Positions 8,897 through 18,388 of a stretch of 38,809 nucleotides of DNA are shown piece after piece (the stretch's first letter is position 1; every line of letters begins with the position of its first letter). The notes beneath the pieces are model-generated. The model was not told the origin of the DNA, did not search any database, and saw nothing but the letters and a program-made list of their open reading frames with translations. The DNA is from an uncultured Lachnospiraceae bacterium. GTDB taxonomy: Bacteria; Bacillota; Clostridia; Lachnospirales; Lachnospiraceae. The stretch is taken from positions 1 to 38,809 of the forward strand of contig CANOEC010000035.1 in NCBI GenBank assembly GCA_947564735.1. Direction: 5' to 3'. Both the position numbers and the translations under genes were made by a program.

Positions 8897-8907
8897 CCTG
8901 CCTTACG

Positions 8908-11136
8908 CTATTCCCATGTCAGTCTAGTCGCTCCAGCCGGAAGCGTCAGTTCCCTCTTCTCCCCGTTCGCTTCCACCGTCACATTCTGCTCTGTACCAGA
9001 TTTCAAAGAAGCACACAGAACTTTCCCGTTCTCCCACTCCATATCGAGTGTCATGCCGCCCCGCAGCAGAATGCCTTTTGCGCTGCCATCCGCAAACTGA
9101 ACCGGCAGCGCCGGCAGCAGATGGATATACCCGTTGCGGCACTGCACCAGCATTTCAATCATCGCTGCCGCTGCTCCCAGATTGCCGTCAATCTGAAAAA
9201 CAAATCCGTCGCCCATAGGATGATTGTCCATCAGATTTGGAAAAGTGCTGTCCGCCAGCAATGCACGGAAATTCTCATAAGCCTTTTCGCCATCCAGAAA
9301 TTTCGCCCACAGACCGATAATCCAAGCCCTTGACCATCCCGTATGTCCGCCGCCAAAAGAAAGTCTTCTCTCTAACGTAATCTTCGCCGCGCGCATCAGC
9401 TCCGGTGTCTCCTGCCACGTAATACTGCTGCCGGGATATACGCCGTACAAATGTGAAATATGGCGGTGTCCCGGTTCAGCCTCGTCATAATCCTCCAGCC
9501 ACTCCCGCAGTTGTCCGTATCTGCCGACACCCAATTGCGGAAGCCGTTCCAAGATACTGTTTGCTCTGTCTATCAGCCCGGAATCCTTATCCAGAATCTT
9601 ACAGGCGTTTATATATCCATGCAGCAGCTCCTGTATAATTTCAATATCCATGGATGCGCCTTCACATAGACATCCCCTCGTACCATCGCTCTGTATATAA
9701 GTATTCTCCGGCGAAACCGAAGGCGAAGTCACAAGTCTGCCCTGTTCATCTTCTATCAGAAAATCTTCAAAAAAATCCACATTCGCCTGCAGGATATCAA
9801 AATATTCTTCCAGAAAATCCTTATCCTGCGTATACAGATAATGCTCATAAATATGTGTCGCGAGCCACGCTTCCCCCATCGGCCAGATACTGGCGGAAAT
9901 ACAGATATCCTGTGGCGCCGTATCCCCGTACAAATCAACATTATGGTGCGCCACAGACCCCCGGCAGCCATACATCTGCTCCGCAGTCCGCTTTCCGTTT
10001 TCCATCACTCTTCTTAAATGTGCAAAATAAGGAAGATGGCATTCTGAGAGATTCCCGCTTTCCGCAGCCCAGTAATTCATTTCCGTATTGATATTGATTG
10101 TAAATTTACTGTCCCACGGCGGCGTAAGCCTGTGATTCCAAATCCCCTGCAGATTCGCAGGAAGGCAGCCGCCCCGGCTTGAGGAAAGCAGAAGATACCG
10201 TCCATACTGAAAATACAGTGCAAACAGACCTGCGTCCTCCTTCCCCTCTTTGACTGCCCTAAGACGCATGTCGGTGGATACTTCCTCTTTTTCCGTATCC
10301 TTTCCAAGCGTTAGATTCAGACGCCCGAAAAGCCTCTGATATTCCGCAACATGACCGGTAAGGCAGGCTTCCCATCCTTTTTCTTCTGCCTGCGTAAGCT
10401 GTCTTGTGCACACCTCTTCATATGCCTTTTGCCGAAAACTGGTAACAATATTCAAGTACAGCGTCGCACTCTTTGCCCCTTCCACAGACAAATACTCACC
10501 GATGGAGCGCAGTGAACCGCCTTCCTGTCTGATGACAAGCGAAACCAGAAAAGAGATCCCCTCGCCACCATCCACTTTAAACCACAGACTATGTCCCTGT
10601 GCGCAGACCTCGTCGAGTCTGTTGTGACATCGTTCCAGTCTGCATACAAACTTAAGGTCCTCCGGTCCCTGTGCTTCCATATGCAAAATAAGCGCTTGAT
10701 CCGGATACGAAGCAATCATTTTCCGCTCATATTTTGTCGCCCCCATCTCATAAGAAACACTTACCACCCCGTTATCAAGGTCTAGCTCCCGGCGGTAATG
10801 GCGTACCTCCCCCGTCTCCTTAAAAGACAAGTATAACTCTCCCGCCGTCTCATAGGAACGCTGAGAGTTAGGCGTTCCGCACAGCGCCAGCTTCGCCAGT
10901 TCTTCCGCCTCAGGAATCCTTCCCTCTCTAATCAGACTTCGTATCTTCGGTAAGTTTTCTTTCGCATCGGGATTAATCCTGTGGAGGGGTTTTCCGCTCC
11001 ACACGCTGTCCTCATTCAGCCAGATCGTTTCCTGCGTTACGGCGCCGCACATCATTGCCCCTAGTCTGCCGTTCCCTATCGGCAGCGCCTCTTCCCACTT
11101 TTCAGCCGGCTTGTCATACCATAGCTTCATGTTCAT
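8908..11136 (-). CDS. GH95 alpha-L-fucosidase/alpha-L-galactosidase
   Basis: About 742 residues, no signal peptide. The N-terminus (KLWYDKPAEKWEEALPIGNG, then LNEDSVWSGKP) is diagnostic for GH95. The (alpha/alpha)6 barrel segments AHHNVDLYGDTAP, WPMGEAWLATHIYEHY, SPSVSPEN (family general acid Glu) and MDNHPMGDGFVFQIDGNLG are all present. The frame is open to 11169, but AGGAGG stands just before two nearby ATGs (11136 and 11130), so I start at 11136. It is last in the GH51-ABC operon, 40 nt after the MATE gene. GH95 enzymes remove alpha-L-fucose or alpha-L-galactose. In a feruloylated heteroxylan locus alpha-L-galactose is the likelier target, as shown for a Bacteroides ovatus GH95 acting on corn xylan; this is inference. 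Confidence 0.88.
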   Translation of the reverse strand: MNMKLWYDKPAEKWEEALPIGNGRLGAMMCGAVTQETIWLNEDSVWSGKPLHRINPDAKENLPKIRSLIREGRIPEAEELAKLALCGTPNSQRSYETAGELYLSFKETGEVRHYRRELDLDNGVVSVSYEMGATKYERKMIASYPDQALILHMEAQGPEDLKFVCRLERCHNRLDEVCAQGHSLWFKVDGGEGISFLVSLVIRQEGGSLRSIGEYLSVEGAKSATLYLNIVTSFRQKAYEEVCTRQLTQAEEKGWEACLTGHVAEYQRLFGRLNLTLGKDTEKEEVSTDMRLRAVKEGKEDAGLFALYFQYGRYLLLSSSRGGCLPANLQGIWNHRLTPPWDSKFTININTEMNYWAAESGNLSECHLPYFAHLRRVMENGKRTAEQMYGCRGSVAHHNVDLYGDTAPQDICISASIWPMGEAWLATHIYEHYLYTQDKDFLEEYFDILQANVDFFEDFLIEDEQGRLVTSPSVSPENTYIQSDGTRGCLCEGASMDIEIIQELLHGYINACKILDKDSGLIDRANSILERLPQLGVGRYGQLREWLEDYDEAEPGHRHISHLYGVYPGSSITWQETPELMRAAKITLERRLSFGGGHTGWSRAWIIGLWAKFLDGEKAYENFRALLADSTFPNLMDNHPMGDGFVFQIDGNLGAAAAMIEMLVQCRNGYIHLLPALPVQFADGSAKGILLRGGMTLDMEWENGKVLCASLKSGTEQNVTVEANGEKRELTLPAGATRLTWE

Positions 11137-11176
11137 ATCTCCTCCTGTTCTGCACAAACCTCCATTCATTGCATCG

Positions 11177-12535
11177 TTATACCCGAATCTTCTTAATCCA
11201 CTTTCCGCCCCTTAACCGGAAAATACACCAGAACGTCTTGGCAATCTGGTCCGATTTCAGACATACATATATCCAGAACGCCGACCAGTGGAACACGAAT
11301 CCCGCCAGAAGACCTAACGGTATCGATAATACCCACAGAAAAATATTGTCGGCAAGCATCAGCATTTTCGTATCGCCGCCACCGCGCAATACCCCCTTTG
11401 TCATAATACTGTTTGTAGCCTGAAAAACAATAATCAGGCTGATTGCTTCCATCAACTGCTCCGCTACCTTTGCCGTTTCTTCGGATACATTATAATATGA
11501 GATAATCGGACCGCTGACCGCCATGATAAACAGGGCGGAAAGGAGTCCCAGCCCGATGCCCAGTCGCAGAAAACTGCCTGCCTGCTTCTGTGCCTTTTCC
11601 CTGTCTCCTTCGCCCAATGTCTGTCCTGTTACGATAGCGCCTGCCTGACACACGCCCTGTATCAGCACGGTGCTCATCTGCTGGGTGACGCTGGTGATGG
11701 CATTGGCGGCGACAAAGGTCACTCCCAGTCTGCCGATTACCATAGCTACGGTATTCCCACCGACAGCCAGTATCCCGTCACTGATTAGAACCGGAATGCT
11801 GATTCGCACATACTCTCCAATCAAATCGCCGGTTTTCATCAGAAGATCCCGGCAGCGGAATCCAATCCTTTTATCAAAAAACAGCAGATATCCGCAGATG
11901 ACCCCTGCTTCAAAGAGCCTTGCGATCAACGTCCCCAGTGCAGCCCCCGCAACTTCCATACGGGGCATCCCAAATTTTCCAAAGATAAATGCATAATTTG
12001 CGCACAAATTTACAACAAACGCTCCGATGGAAACAAAGAGCGGCATCTGAACCTGCCCAACACTCCGCAATCCTATCGTACACACCAAAGACAGCCCCAA
12101 GAAAAAACAGGTCACAATGGAATACCGGAAATAAACAATCCCCAGCCTTATAATCTCCTGCTCCGTCGTGTACATGCGCATGATACTTCCCGGACAAAGC
12201 AGCATTCCCAGCGCAAAGATAAGCGCCAGTGTGACCGTAATCCGTATCATAATGCATACTGTTTTGCGCAGCGCCAGTGCAGCGCGCTCAGGTTCCTCCT
12301 TTTTCATTCCCCAGTATCTGGCAATCAGCACGGAAGCGCCCATGCCGATTCCCATACACAATATATGATAAATATTGATAAACTGGTTTGCCAGCGATAC
12401 CGCAGACAACTGCGTTTCTCCCAGATTTCCCACCATAATCGTGTCTAACATATTTACACCGATTGTAATCAGACTCTGGAGCGCTATGGGCGTTGCAAGA
12501 AAAACCACCCGTTTATAAAATTTTCCATCAACCAC
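11177..12535 (-). CDS. MATE family efflux transporter
   Basis: About 452 residues with twelve predicted membrane segments in two homologous halves. The first (residues 10-30) leads into MLDTIMVGNLGETQLSAVSLANQ, the typical MATE N-lobe sequence, and the second half repeats it with RGGGDTKMLMLADNIF near the end. The likely start is a GTG at 12535, seven bases after AGGAGG, overlapping the stop of the upstream beta-helix gene by 8 nt. MATE proteins export cations, drugs or other small compounds using H+ or Na+. Its place inside a glycan operon suggests export of a by-product of degradation such as a hydroxycinnamate, but nothing in the sequence shows the substrate. Confidence 0.85.
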   Translation of the reverse strand: MVDGKFYKRVVFLATPIALQSLITIGVNMLDTIMVGNLGETQLSAVSLANQFINIYHILCMGIGMGASVLIARYWGMKKEEPERAALALRKTVCIMIRITVTLALIFALGMLLCPGSIMRMYTTEQEIIRLGIVYFRYSIVTCFFLGLSLVCTIGLRSVGQVQMPLFVSIGAFVVNLCANYAFIFGKFGMPRMEVAGAALGTLIARLFEAGVICGYLLFFDKRIGFRCRDLLMKTGDLIGEYVRISIPVLISDGILAVGGNTVAMVIGRLGVTFVAANAITSVTQQMSTVLIQGVCQAGAIVTGQTLGEGDREKAQKQAGSFLRLGIGLGLLSALFIMAVSGPIISYYNVSEETAKVAEQLMEAISLIIVFQATNSIMTKGVLRGGGDTKMLMLADNIFLWVLSIPLGLLAGFVFHWSAFWIYVCLKSDQIAKTFWCIFRLRGGKWIKKIRV

Positions 12536-14486
12536 GACTCTTCCTCCTCGGGTCAATCGCATAAACCATCCCTTCTTTACTACTGCAAACTGCTTCCTCT
12601 TTCGCCCACAACACCTTTTCGTCTATGGCTGCTGCTTCTGCTAAGCCTTTTCTGTCAGATACATCCCACTCGTCTATATGCGCAATCAGTTTCCTGCGGT
12701 TGATATCTTCCACAAACAGCGGCGCTTTTCTGTCCGCAGGCAAAAACTTAAGTGTCAATGACACGGGATCCACTTCCATGTCAAACCAACCTTCCCTGCC
12801 GCTTACATCAAACCCGTAAAACTCCTGCCATGCGCCAAGATGCAGACAAACCGGCGGTTCTGGATATAAAATCCGAAGATAACCGCCAAACAGCTTTACA
12901 TACAGATTTCCCTCGGATACGTTATCTTTTGTCGGCAGCTTTATCGCCGCTTCGCCACAGTCATAAAACAAATTTCCCACAATCCTTGCATCCCTTGAAG
13001 TGCCTCCCCGCTGCATTCCTCCCATGCGGAAAGATACCGGTTTGGAGAAATAGCCGGCGCTGCGGCATCTGCCTATCAGATTACATACAATCCGCAGATG
13101 ATCCGTTCCCTCTCCGTAGATGCCGTATCCGTTTACGACATCATGCTCTTTCATCTTGTACCAGCCGGAAGAGCCGGGTTCCTCCGGAATATCCGTCTCC
13201 TTAAAACGCCCCTCCACATTCCAGATAAGGTTATGGTCAATCAGATTGACGCCGTCCCGCGTGCACTCGATAAAGATTGCCTCCCTCTGCTCGATGCCGT
13301 TTAAAAACAGATTGTTCGTAATACGGTTGTTTTCGTTGCCGCAATCCAGCCAGAGGTGGTCCGCCCGCAGCGTATTGCGGAAAATATTGCGCCGGATAAG
13401 CCCGCCCACGCTATTATGTAACTTGATGCCGCCAGCTTCCCACGATAATTCCATTCTCTGCCAGCCGGTACCCTCTATCAGATTATCCTCTATCAGCATA
13501 TGCTGGGCGAAAAGACCGGCAATCCCACAGACGCCCGCATCCTTAATCGTACAGCCCCTGATGACACTATATCCGATTTGCTGCTCCATATCAATATCAT
13601 GATGCCAGCATTCATTGCCCACATCTATTCCCACGCCGTTAGACCAGTCAATCACACAGTCCTCGATGATCCAATGATGACCCCGGAAACAGGATAGTGC
13701 ACCTCTTTGGGGCACGGGAGCGCCGCCCGCCGCATGGGCAAAAGTGATTCCCTTCACCCGTATATAGGACAGAAAAGGGATTTCCGGTGCAAAGCACTGT
13801 TCCCTGCATGTAATTTCAATCTGATGCCCCGCCGGCTCCTCGTCATTCTCTAGACGGAAATGAACGGTCTGCCCATTTGCCTCTACCCAATAGCTTCCCG
13901 GCGTATCCGCCATCTGGTTGTATAACGCTACCTGCTTAAGCGGCTTTCCATCGCAAAAGATCATCCCTCTACGGTTTAAATAAGGCGTCATGTCCGTCTT
14001 GTCATATTCGATAAAAAGTCTGTCGTGCAGAATGTTGACACAGCAAAAAGGATTGTAACCGCAAAACAGAGCCGGATCCAGATGATACTGCCATATCCGG
14101 CATTCCTTGTACTCCCCGGTATCCTCCGGTCCATGCGTAAGCCGCCACCCTGTACTTCTTACAAAATCCGTCACTACCTCAGAGGCTTTTACAACAACCT
14201 CCTCTTGGTCGAAAGCTTCATAACTAATCATATGCTCTGCGTCTGTGCCGCCCTGCATCGGACGCACCCATTCCCGATAAACGCCGCCATGAATGCAAAC
14301 GCGTGTACCGGGTGTAGCAGTTTTTGCCGCCGCCTGAATTGTCAGAAGCGGTCTATCAAGACTGCCATCGTTTCCGTCATCCGCAAGCGGATGTTTCTGA
14401 TTCACATGAATCTGCCTGTCATATACCTGCTCCTTCTCCCAGAATGCAAACATCGTCCCATCCGGGAGATATGCTGTCTTATCCAT
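12528..14486 (-). CDS. GH120-like right-handed beta-helix, probable beta-xylosidase
   Basis: A 652-residue protein. The frame is open to 14585, but GGAGG immediately before the ATG at 14486 fixes the start there. Residues 25-110 contain the capping region typical of beta-helix glycosidases (DGNDGSLDRPLLTIQAAAK, then IHGGVYREWVRPMQGG), followed by helix coils such as IIEDCVIDWSNGVGID and LIEDNLIEGT. The segment LWLDCGNENN (Asp381) followed by IFIECTRDG (Glu407) matches the nucleophile and acid/base segments I recall from the GH120 beta-xylosidase XylC of Thermoanaerobacterium (near residues 382 and 405), as does GIKLH just before. No signal peptide. It lies in the GH51-ABC operon after an internal terminator. 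The family call is from remembered sequence; GH141 or an unclassified beta-helix family is the alternative. Confidence 0.68.
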   Translation of the reverse strand: MDKTAYLPDGTMFAFWEKEQVYDRQIHVNQKHPLADDGNDGSLDRPLLTIQAAAKTATPGTRVCIHGGVYREWVRPMQGGTDAEHMISYEAFDQEEVVVKASEVVTDFVRSTGWRLTHGPEDTGEYKECRIWQYHLDPALFCGYNPFCCVNILHDRLFIEYDKTDMTPYLNRRGMIFCDGKPLKQVALYNQMADTPGSYWVEANGQTVHFRLENDEEPAGHQIEITCREQCFAPEIPFLSYIRVKGITFAHAAGGAPVPQRGALSCFRGHHWIIEDCVIDWSNGVGIDVGNECWHHDIDMEQQIGYSVIRGCTIKDAGVCGIAGLFAQHMLIEDNLIEGTGWQRMELSWEAGGIKLHNSVGGLIRRNIFRNTLRADHLWLDCGNENNRITNNLFLNGIEQREAIFIECTRDGVNLIDHNLIWNVEGRFKETDIPEEPGSSGWYKMKEHDVVNGYGIYGEGTDHLRIVCNLIGRCRSAGYFSKPVSFRMGGMQRGGTSRDARIVGNLFYDCGEAAIKLPTKDNVSEGNLYVKLFGGYLRILYPEPPVCLHLGAWQEFYGFDVSGREGWFDMEVDPVSLTLKFLPADRKAPLFVEDINRRKLIAHIDEWDVSDRKGLAEAAAIDEKVLWAKEEAVCSSKEGMVYAIDPRRKSRG

Positions 14487-14525
14487 TTTCCCTCCGTTCC
14501 GGGGCTCCACTCTTTCTGCCCCTAT

Positions 14526-14562
14526 TAAAAAAACAGGAACCGGCAAAAGCCGATCCCTGTCC
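14526..14562 (-). terminator. Intra-operon terminator after the binding-protein gene
   Basis: Minus-strand ACAGG and CGGC arms pair with GCCG and CCTGT around a TTTT loop, followed by a run of seven T. It lies between the solute-binding protein stop (14597) and the next start (14486). It probably gives partial termination, keeping the binding protein in excess over the downstream enzymes. Confidence 0.75.
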
Positions 14563-14596
14563 TTCACTGGCTGTATTTTCGCCATTCTAATTTCTC

Positions 14597-16393
14597 TTAT
14601 TTTGCTGCTTCCAGCTTCGCATCCAGCTCAATCTGATATCTCTCTACATCCGAATCATACAGCTCTTGGAAACCGAAGCCGTCCATCTGTGTACACATTT
14701 CATCCCACATTGCATCAAATTCCGCATCATCCTTCGCAAAAATCATTCTCCAAGAATAATCGCAAAGTGTATCGTTACACTGATTTCTGATAACAGAGAT
14801 ATCGGAAGAATCGCTCGGCAACGATACGCTGACATTCGGACTGATCAAAAGCACATTGTTCTTCTTCATATAGTCTACCGGCTCTTCCGCATCAAATTTC
14901 TCCTGCCACTCCTTCTTCATATCCGTCATGGTAGCTTCCTTATAGGTACTCCAGTACTGACAGGAATAAGGTTCACCACTGTTCGGATTGGTACTCATTG
15001 CCGCTACGATCCACTGGTTGATTGCATTGTTACCATCATTGTAACCGCCGCCGCCGTACTCTTCAGGTACCGGAAGGTTATCCATCAGCGCGTTATCATT
15101 CATCTGCGTAAACTTACCATCATCGCCAACCGTATAATTAAATCCTTCAATTCCGTCATGCTGGAATGTCAATCCTTCCGGACTCGCATACCAGTCGAGG
15201 AATTTCATAATTCTATCGTATTTCTCACCTTCCACCTGTGAGCCTACTGCAAACACACGGGTACTTCCATAGTAGCTGTCTGCATCTGCATAGTAAAGCT
15301 GGTCTTGTACCGGCGTGAAAATAAATGCGTTACCTGCTTTGAGTCTCTCCTGTGAATTCCAGAAACCTACTTCCCAGCTGTACCACAGCAGATATACCTG
15401 TCCTGCGGATATCTTCGCACATACGGAGTTCCAGTCCTGCGTACCGGAATCCGGGTCTACCAGTCCTCTTCTCTGCGCATCATTTAAGAAGTGCAGCATC
15501 TTATAATAAGTAGCCGTCTTATCCGTTAAGGGTGTGAATGTATTATCTGCCTTTAAGATTGCGGAACCCTTAATTTTTTCTCCATACCATGTTGTAAGCT
15601 GTACCACATTGGCGATACCAAGCATACCATCGCCGCCGTCCCAGTCAGCCCAGAGGGAGAGAGGATAAGCCGGGTCGCCGCTTTCATTTGTAGGATGCGC
15701 CTTCATCATCTCCTCCAGCACGTCCAACAGTCCATCTAAATCTGCAATCTCCGGGTGACCCAGTTCAGAATACAGATCCCAGCGAAGCATCGGGCTGGAA
15801 TAAATAACATCCTGACTATAGGAGGTCGGAGATGTATTCATCATCTCAGTAGGAATTCCGTAAGTCTGACCACTGTTCCCCGGAAGCCCGTTATTGAGCA
15901 CATCAATCTGATCCTTATAATCCATCAGATTAGAATAATTACCGATATCTGCCGAAATGTCCTTTACCAGTCCCGCTTCCACACAGTCAGCGAAATCCGC
16001 TCTTTCCAGAACAAGGATGTCGCCCAGATTCCCGCTGCTGGCACGCGTCTGGAACACTGCGTCGCCTGCCACCTGCGGCGCAATAATATTCATCTCCATA
16101 TTGAAACGGTCTTTGACAACCTTATCGAACCAGCCGCCCTGTACCCCTTGATAGTTCGCCGCAACATCATAGATTTCAATCGACAGAAGGTCTCCCGCCG
16201 CAGCGCTGTCGCCGCCTTCCTGTGCGCTATCCCCTGCCTGTGAATCCGTCCCGGACGCGGTGCTATCCTGCGTCTCTGTGGTCTGACCGCCATCTGTCGT
16301 TTGCTGCGTATCTGCACCGCCGCCACAGCCAGCCAGCATGGATATTGTCATTGAAGCAACTAACAACACCGACAATACTTTTTTACTTTTCAT
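14597..16393 (-). CDS. Extracellular sugar-binding lipoprotein (LipO/YtcQ type)
   Basis: A 598-residue family 1 extracellular solute-binding protein. A lipoprotein signal (SMLAGC, lipidated Cys23) is followed by a Ser/Thr/Gln/Gly-rich linker to about residue 70. The length near 600 and the pairing with LplB/LplC-type permeases place it in the large LipO-like group that binds oligosaccharides. AAAGGAGG precedes the ATG. It is 38 nt downstream of the second permease gene. It would capture the oligosaccharide outside the membrane and deliver it to the permeases. The substrate is inferred from the enzymes of the operon. No ATPase is encoded in the operon, so a shared MsmK-type ATPase elsewhere is expected. 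Confidence 0.88.
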   Translation of the reverse strand: MKSKKVLSVLLVASMTISMLAGCGGGADTQQTTDGGQTTETQDSTASGTDSQAGDSAQEGGDSAAAGDLLSIEIYDVAANYQGVQGGWFDKVVKDRFNMEMNIIAPQVAGDAVFQTRASSGNLGDILVLERADFADCVEAGLVKDISADIGNYSNLMDYKDQIDVLNNGLPGNSGQTYGIPTEMMNTSPTSYSQDVIYSSPMLRWDLYSELGHPEIADLDGLLDVLEEMMKAHPTNESGDPAYPLSLWADWDGGDGMLGIANVVQLTTWYGEKIKGSAILKADNTFTPLTDKTATYYKMLHFLNDAQRRGLVDPDSGTQDWNSVCAKISAGQVYLLWYSWEVGFWNSQERLKAGNAFIFTPVQDQLYYADADSYYGSTRVFAVGSQVEGEKYDRIMKFLDWYASPEGLTFQHDGIEGFNYTVGDDGKFTQMNDNALMDNLPVPEEYGGGGYNDGNNAINQWIVAAMSTNPNSGEPYSCQYWSTYKEATMTDMKKEWQEKFDAEEPVDYMKKNNVLLISPNVSVSLPSDSSDISVIRNQCNDTLCDYSWRMIFAKDDAEFDAMWDEMCTQMDGFGFQELYDSDVERYQIELDAKLEAAK

Positions 16394-16431
16394 TTTTTAT
16401 CCTCCTTTTATTGTTGTATTACAGTAAAATA

Positions 16432-17367
16432 TCAGCCTTTTACAGCGCCGATCATGATACCCTTTGTAAAGAACCGTTGGAAAATGGGATACACCAGAAT
16501 AATAGGCGTTACCACCACAATCGTTACCGTCATTCTAATCGAAGTAGCCGTCTGGGCATGCGCCAGACTTGCCGCCAGATTCGCTCCGGAAGTACTGCTG
16601 TTGACGAGAGCCTTTAAGGAGCTTGCCTGATTAATATACTGATACAGCGTAAACTGCAATGTATATAATTTGCTGTCCGTCACTAAAAGCAGCGTATCCT
16701 GAAAAGCGTTCCACTGCGCCACCGCCGCAAAAATTGCCACGGTTGCCAGAATCGGTTTAATGACCGGAATGATAATCGAGAAAAATACCCTGAGCGTTCC
16801 CGCTCCGTCAATCTCCGCCGCATCCTGCAGCTCTTTCGGTACAGATTCCACGAAGGTCTTACAGAGAATAATGTAAAACGGCTGTACCGCCATCGGCAGA
16901 ATATAACCCCAGAAATTATTCGTCAGATGCAGATTGCGCATCGTAATGAACCACGGAATGATACCGGCGTTAAAGTACATGGTTGCCGCCACGAAGCGGT
17001 ACCATAGCTTGCGCTTCCAGAGTGTCTCTCTGGTGAACATAAACCCAAGGAACGCGGCAATGACTACCGTGAACAGTGTCCCTACAACCGTTCTTTCCAC
17101 AGAGACTTTAAGCGCCATAAACAAGTCCGGAATCTGCATAACCTGTTTGTAATTGTTGAAATGAAGCTCCTTTGGCCAGAACAGCACCTTTCCCCTCTGG
17201 CTTAAATCATTGGAGCTGATTGTATTAATGAATATGTAATAAAAAGGATACACGCACACAAAAGCAAATATCGTATAGACTATATAGGTAATCGCGCTGA
17301 TAATCCGATCCGTCGTACTGACTTTATACTTTACTTTACTCGTGTAAACATCTTTCTGCCGTTTCAT
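16432..17367 (-). CDS. ABC sugar permease, LplC/YtcP type
   Basis: A 311-residue inner-membrane permease with six predicted membrane segments. The first lies at residues 25-47 (SAITYIVYTIFAFVCVYPFYYIF). The ATPase-contacting EAA loop reads ELQDAAEIDGAGTLRVFFSI near residue 200. The C-terminal FQRFFTKGIMIGAVKG ending is typical of the carbohydrate uptake CUT1 family, LplC branch. It pairs with the permease encoded 85 nt upstream and the lipoprotein encoded 38 nt downstream. Confidence 0.9.
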   Translation of the reverse strand: MKRQKDVYTSKVKYKVSTTDRIISAITYIVYTIFAFVCVYPFYYIFINTISSNDLSQRGKVLFWPKELHFNNYKQVMQIPDLFMALKVSVERTVVGTLFTVVIAAFLGFMFTRETLWKRKLWYRFVAATMYFNAGIIPWFITMRNLHLTNNFWGYILPMAVQPFYIILCKTFVESVPKELQDAAEIDGAGTLRVFFSIIIPVIKPILATVAIFAAVAQWNAFQDTLLLVTDSKLYTLQFTLYQYINQASSLKALVNSSTSGANLAASLAHAQTATSIRMTVTIVVVTPIILVYPIFQRFFTKGIMIGAVKG

Positions 17368-17452
17368 ACTTTTCTCCTTTCCATGCCCTTCCCGTCTGTA
17401 TCGGGACAGTGCGGACGTCTACCTGTATCAATCATCCGACCAAGTCATCCAA

Positions 17453-18388
17453 TCAGATAAATCCTTCTCCCCGAATCAGCTTGGAAATGCCGTTCGTACA
17501 GCACAGAAGCAGGACGCTCACCACTGATTTCAAAATACTGATTGCCGTGGAAAGAGAATATCCGCCATTACCCATAGCTAAGTTGTACACATAAAGATCC
17601 AGTACCTGTATGCTGTCTTTATTAAACGCATTTTCAAATACGAAATACTGCTCCATTCCGTTTGACAGGAAATTCGCCAGACTGAGCATTACCAGCACAA
17701 AATAAGTCGGCAGAATGCTCGGAATCGTTATATGTCTGATAATCTGCATTCTGGTTGCGCCGTCCACCTTCGCCGCTTCCGTCAGTTCTCCGTCTATTCC
17801 CGTGATGGCTGCGATATACATAATCGCCGACCATCCTGCGTTCTTCCATGTCAGCCATAGCCACATTTTAAACCAGACGTGGTCTCCCGACTGCAGAAAA
17901 AGCTGCGGAGAATCAATGATACCCAGATTCATCAGAACGGAATTTACTACGCCGGTACTGTTTAACAGGCAGTATGCGATAGAATACACAAGCACCCAGC
18001 TGATAAAGTTTGGCAGCGTCGTGACCGTCTGCACGAATTTCTTAAACGGTACACACTTGATTTCATTAAGAAACACTGCAAAAATCATCGGAAACCATGA
18101 AAACAAAAGGCTTAATCCGCTCATTGCAAAGGTATTACGCAAAACCCTTAAAATCTGCATCAGCTTCACCGGGTTGTCCACCATGGATTTGAACCATTTT
18201 AATCCGGCGAACTGATCCATGGACAGCGGAAATGGCGGTTTATAATCAAAAAACGCATATACCCAGCCATACAGCGGATAATAAGAAAATACCGCCACCA
18301 GAATCAAAAACGGAAGGATATAAAGGAATTCCCGAAACCCTCTTCTGTTCCGCTTGTTTTGAAAATATTTCTTCATCTTACCTGCCAT
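17453..18388 (-). CDS. ABC sugar permease, LplB type
   Basis: A 311-residue CUT1 permease with six predicted membrane segments. The first (FLYILPFLILVAVFSYYPLYGWVYAF) and the following PFPLSMDQFAGLKWF are characteristic of the LplB/YteP branch. The EAA loop reads LTEAAKVDGATRMQIIRHI. The gene start overlaps the stop of the GH51 gene by 11 nt, which indicates translational coupling. It forms the heterodimeric channel with the next permease. Confidence 0.9.
   Translation of the reverse strand: MAGKMKKYFQNKRNRRGFREFLYILPFLILVAVFSYYPLYGWVYAFFDYKPPFPLSMDQFAGLKWFKSMVDNPVKLMQILRVLRNTFAMSGLSLLFSWFPMIFAVFLNEIKCVPFKKFVQTVTTLPNFISWVLVYSIAYCLLNSTGVVNSVLMNLGIIDSPQLFLQSGDHVWFKMWLWLTWKNAGWSAIMYIAAITGIDGELTEAAKVDGATRMQIIRHITIPSILPTYFVLVMLSLANFLSNGMEQYFVFENAFNKDSIQVLDLYVYNLAMGNGGYSLSTAISILKSVVSVLLLCCTNGISKLIRGEGFI

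Noticed and set aside
5100-11136. Xyloglucan utilisation locus (GH31, GH95, GH43/GH51 also occur there)
   Set aside because: No endo-xyloglucanase, GH2/GH35 beta-galactosidase or GH3 is present, whereas feruloyl-esterase-like and beta-xylosidase-like proteins are. It remains the main alternative and is not fully excluded.
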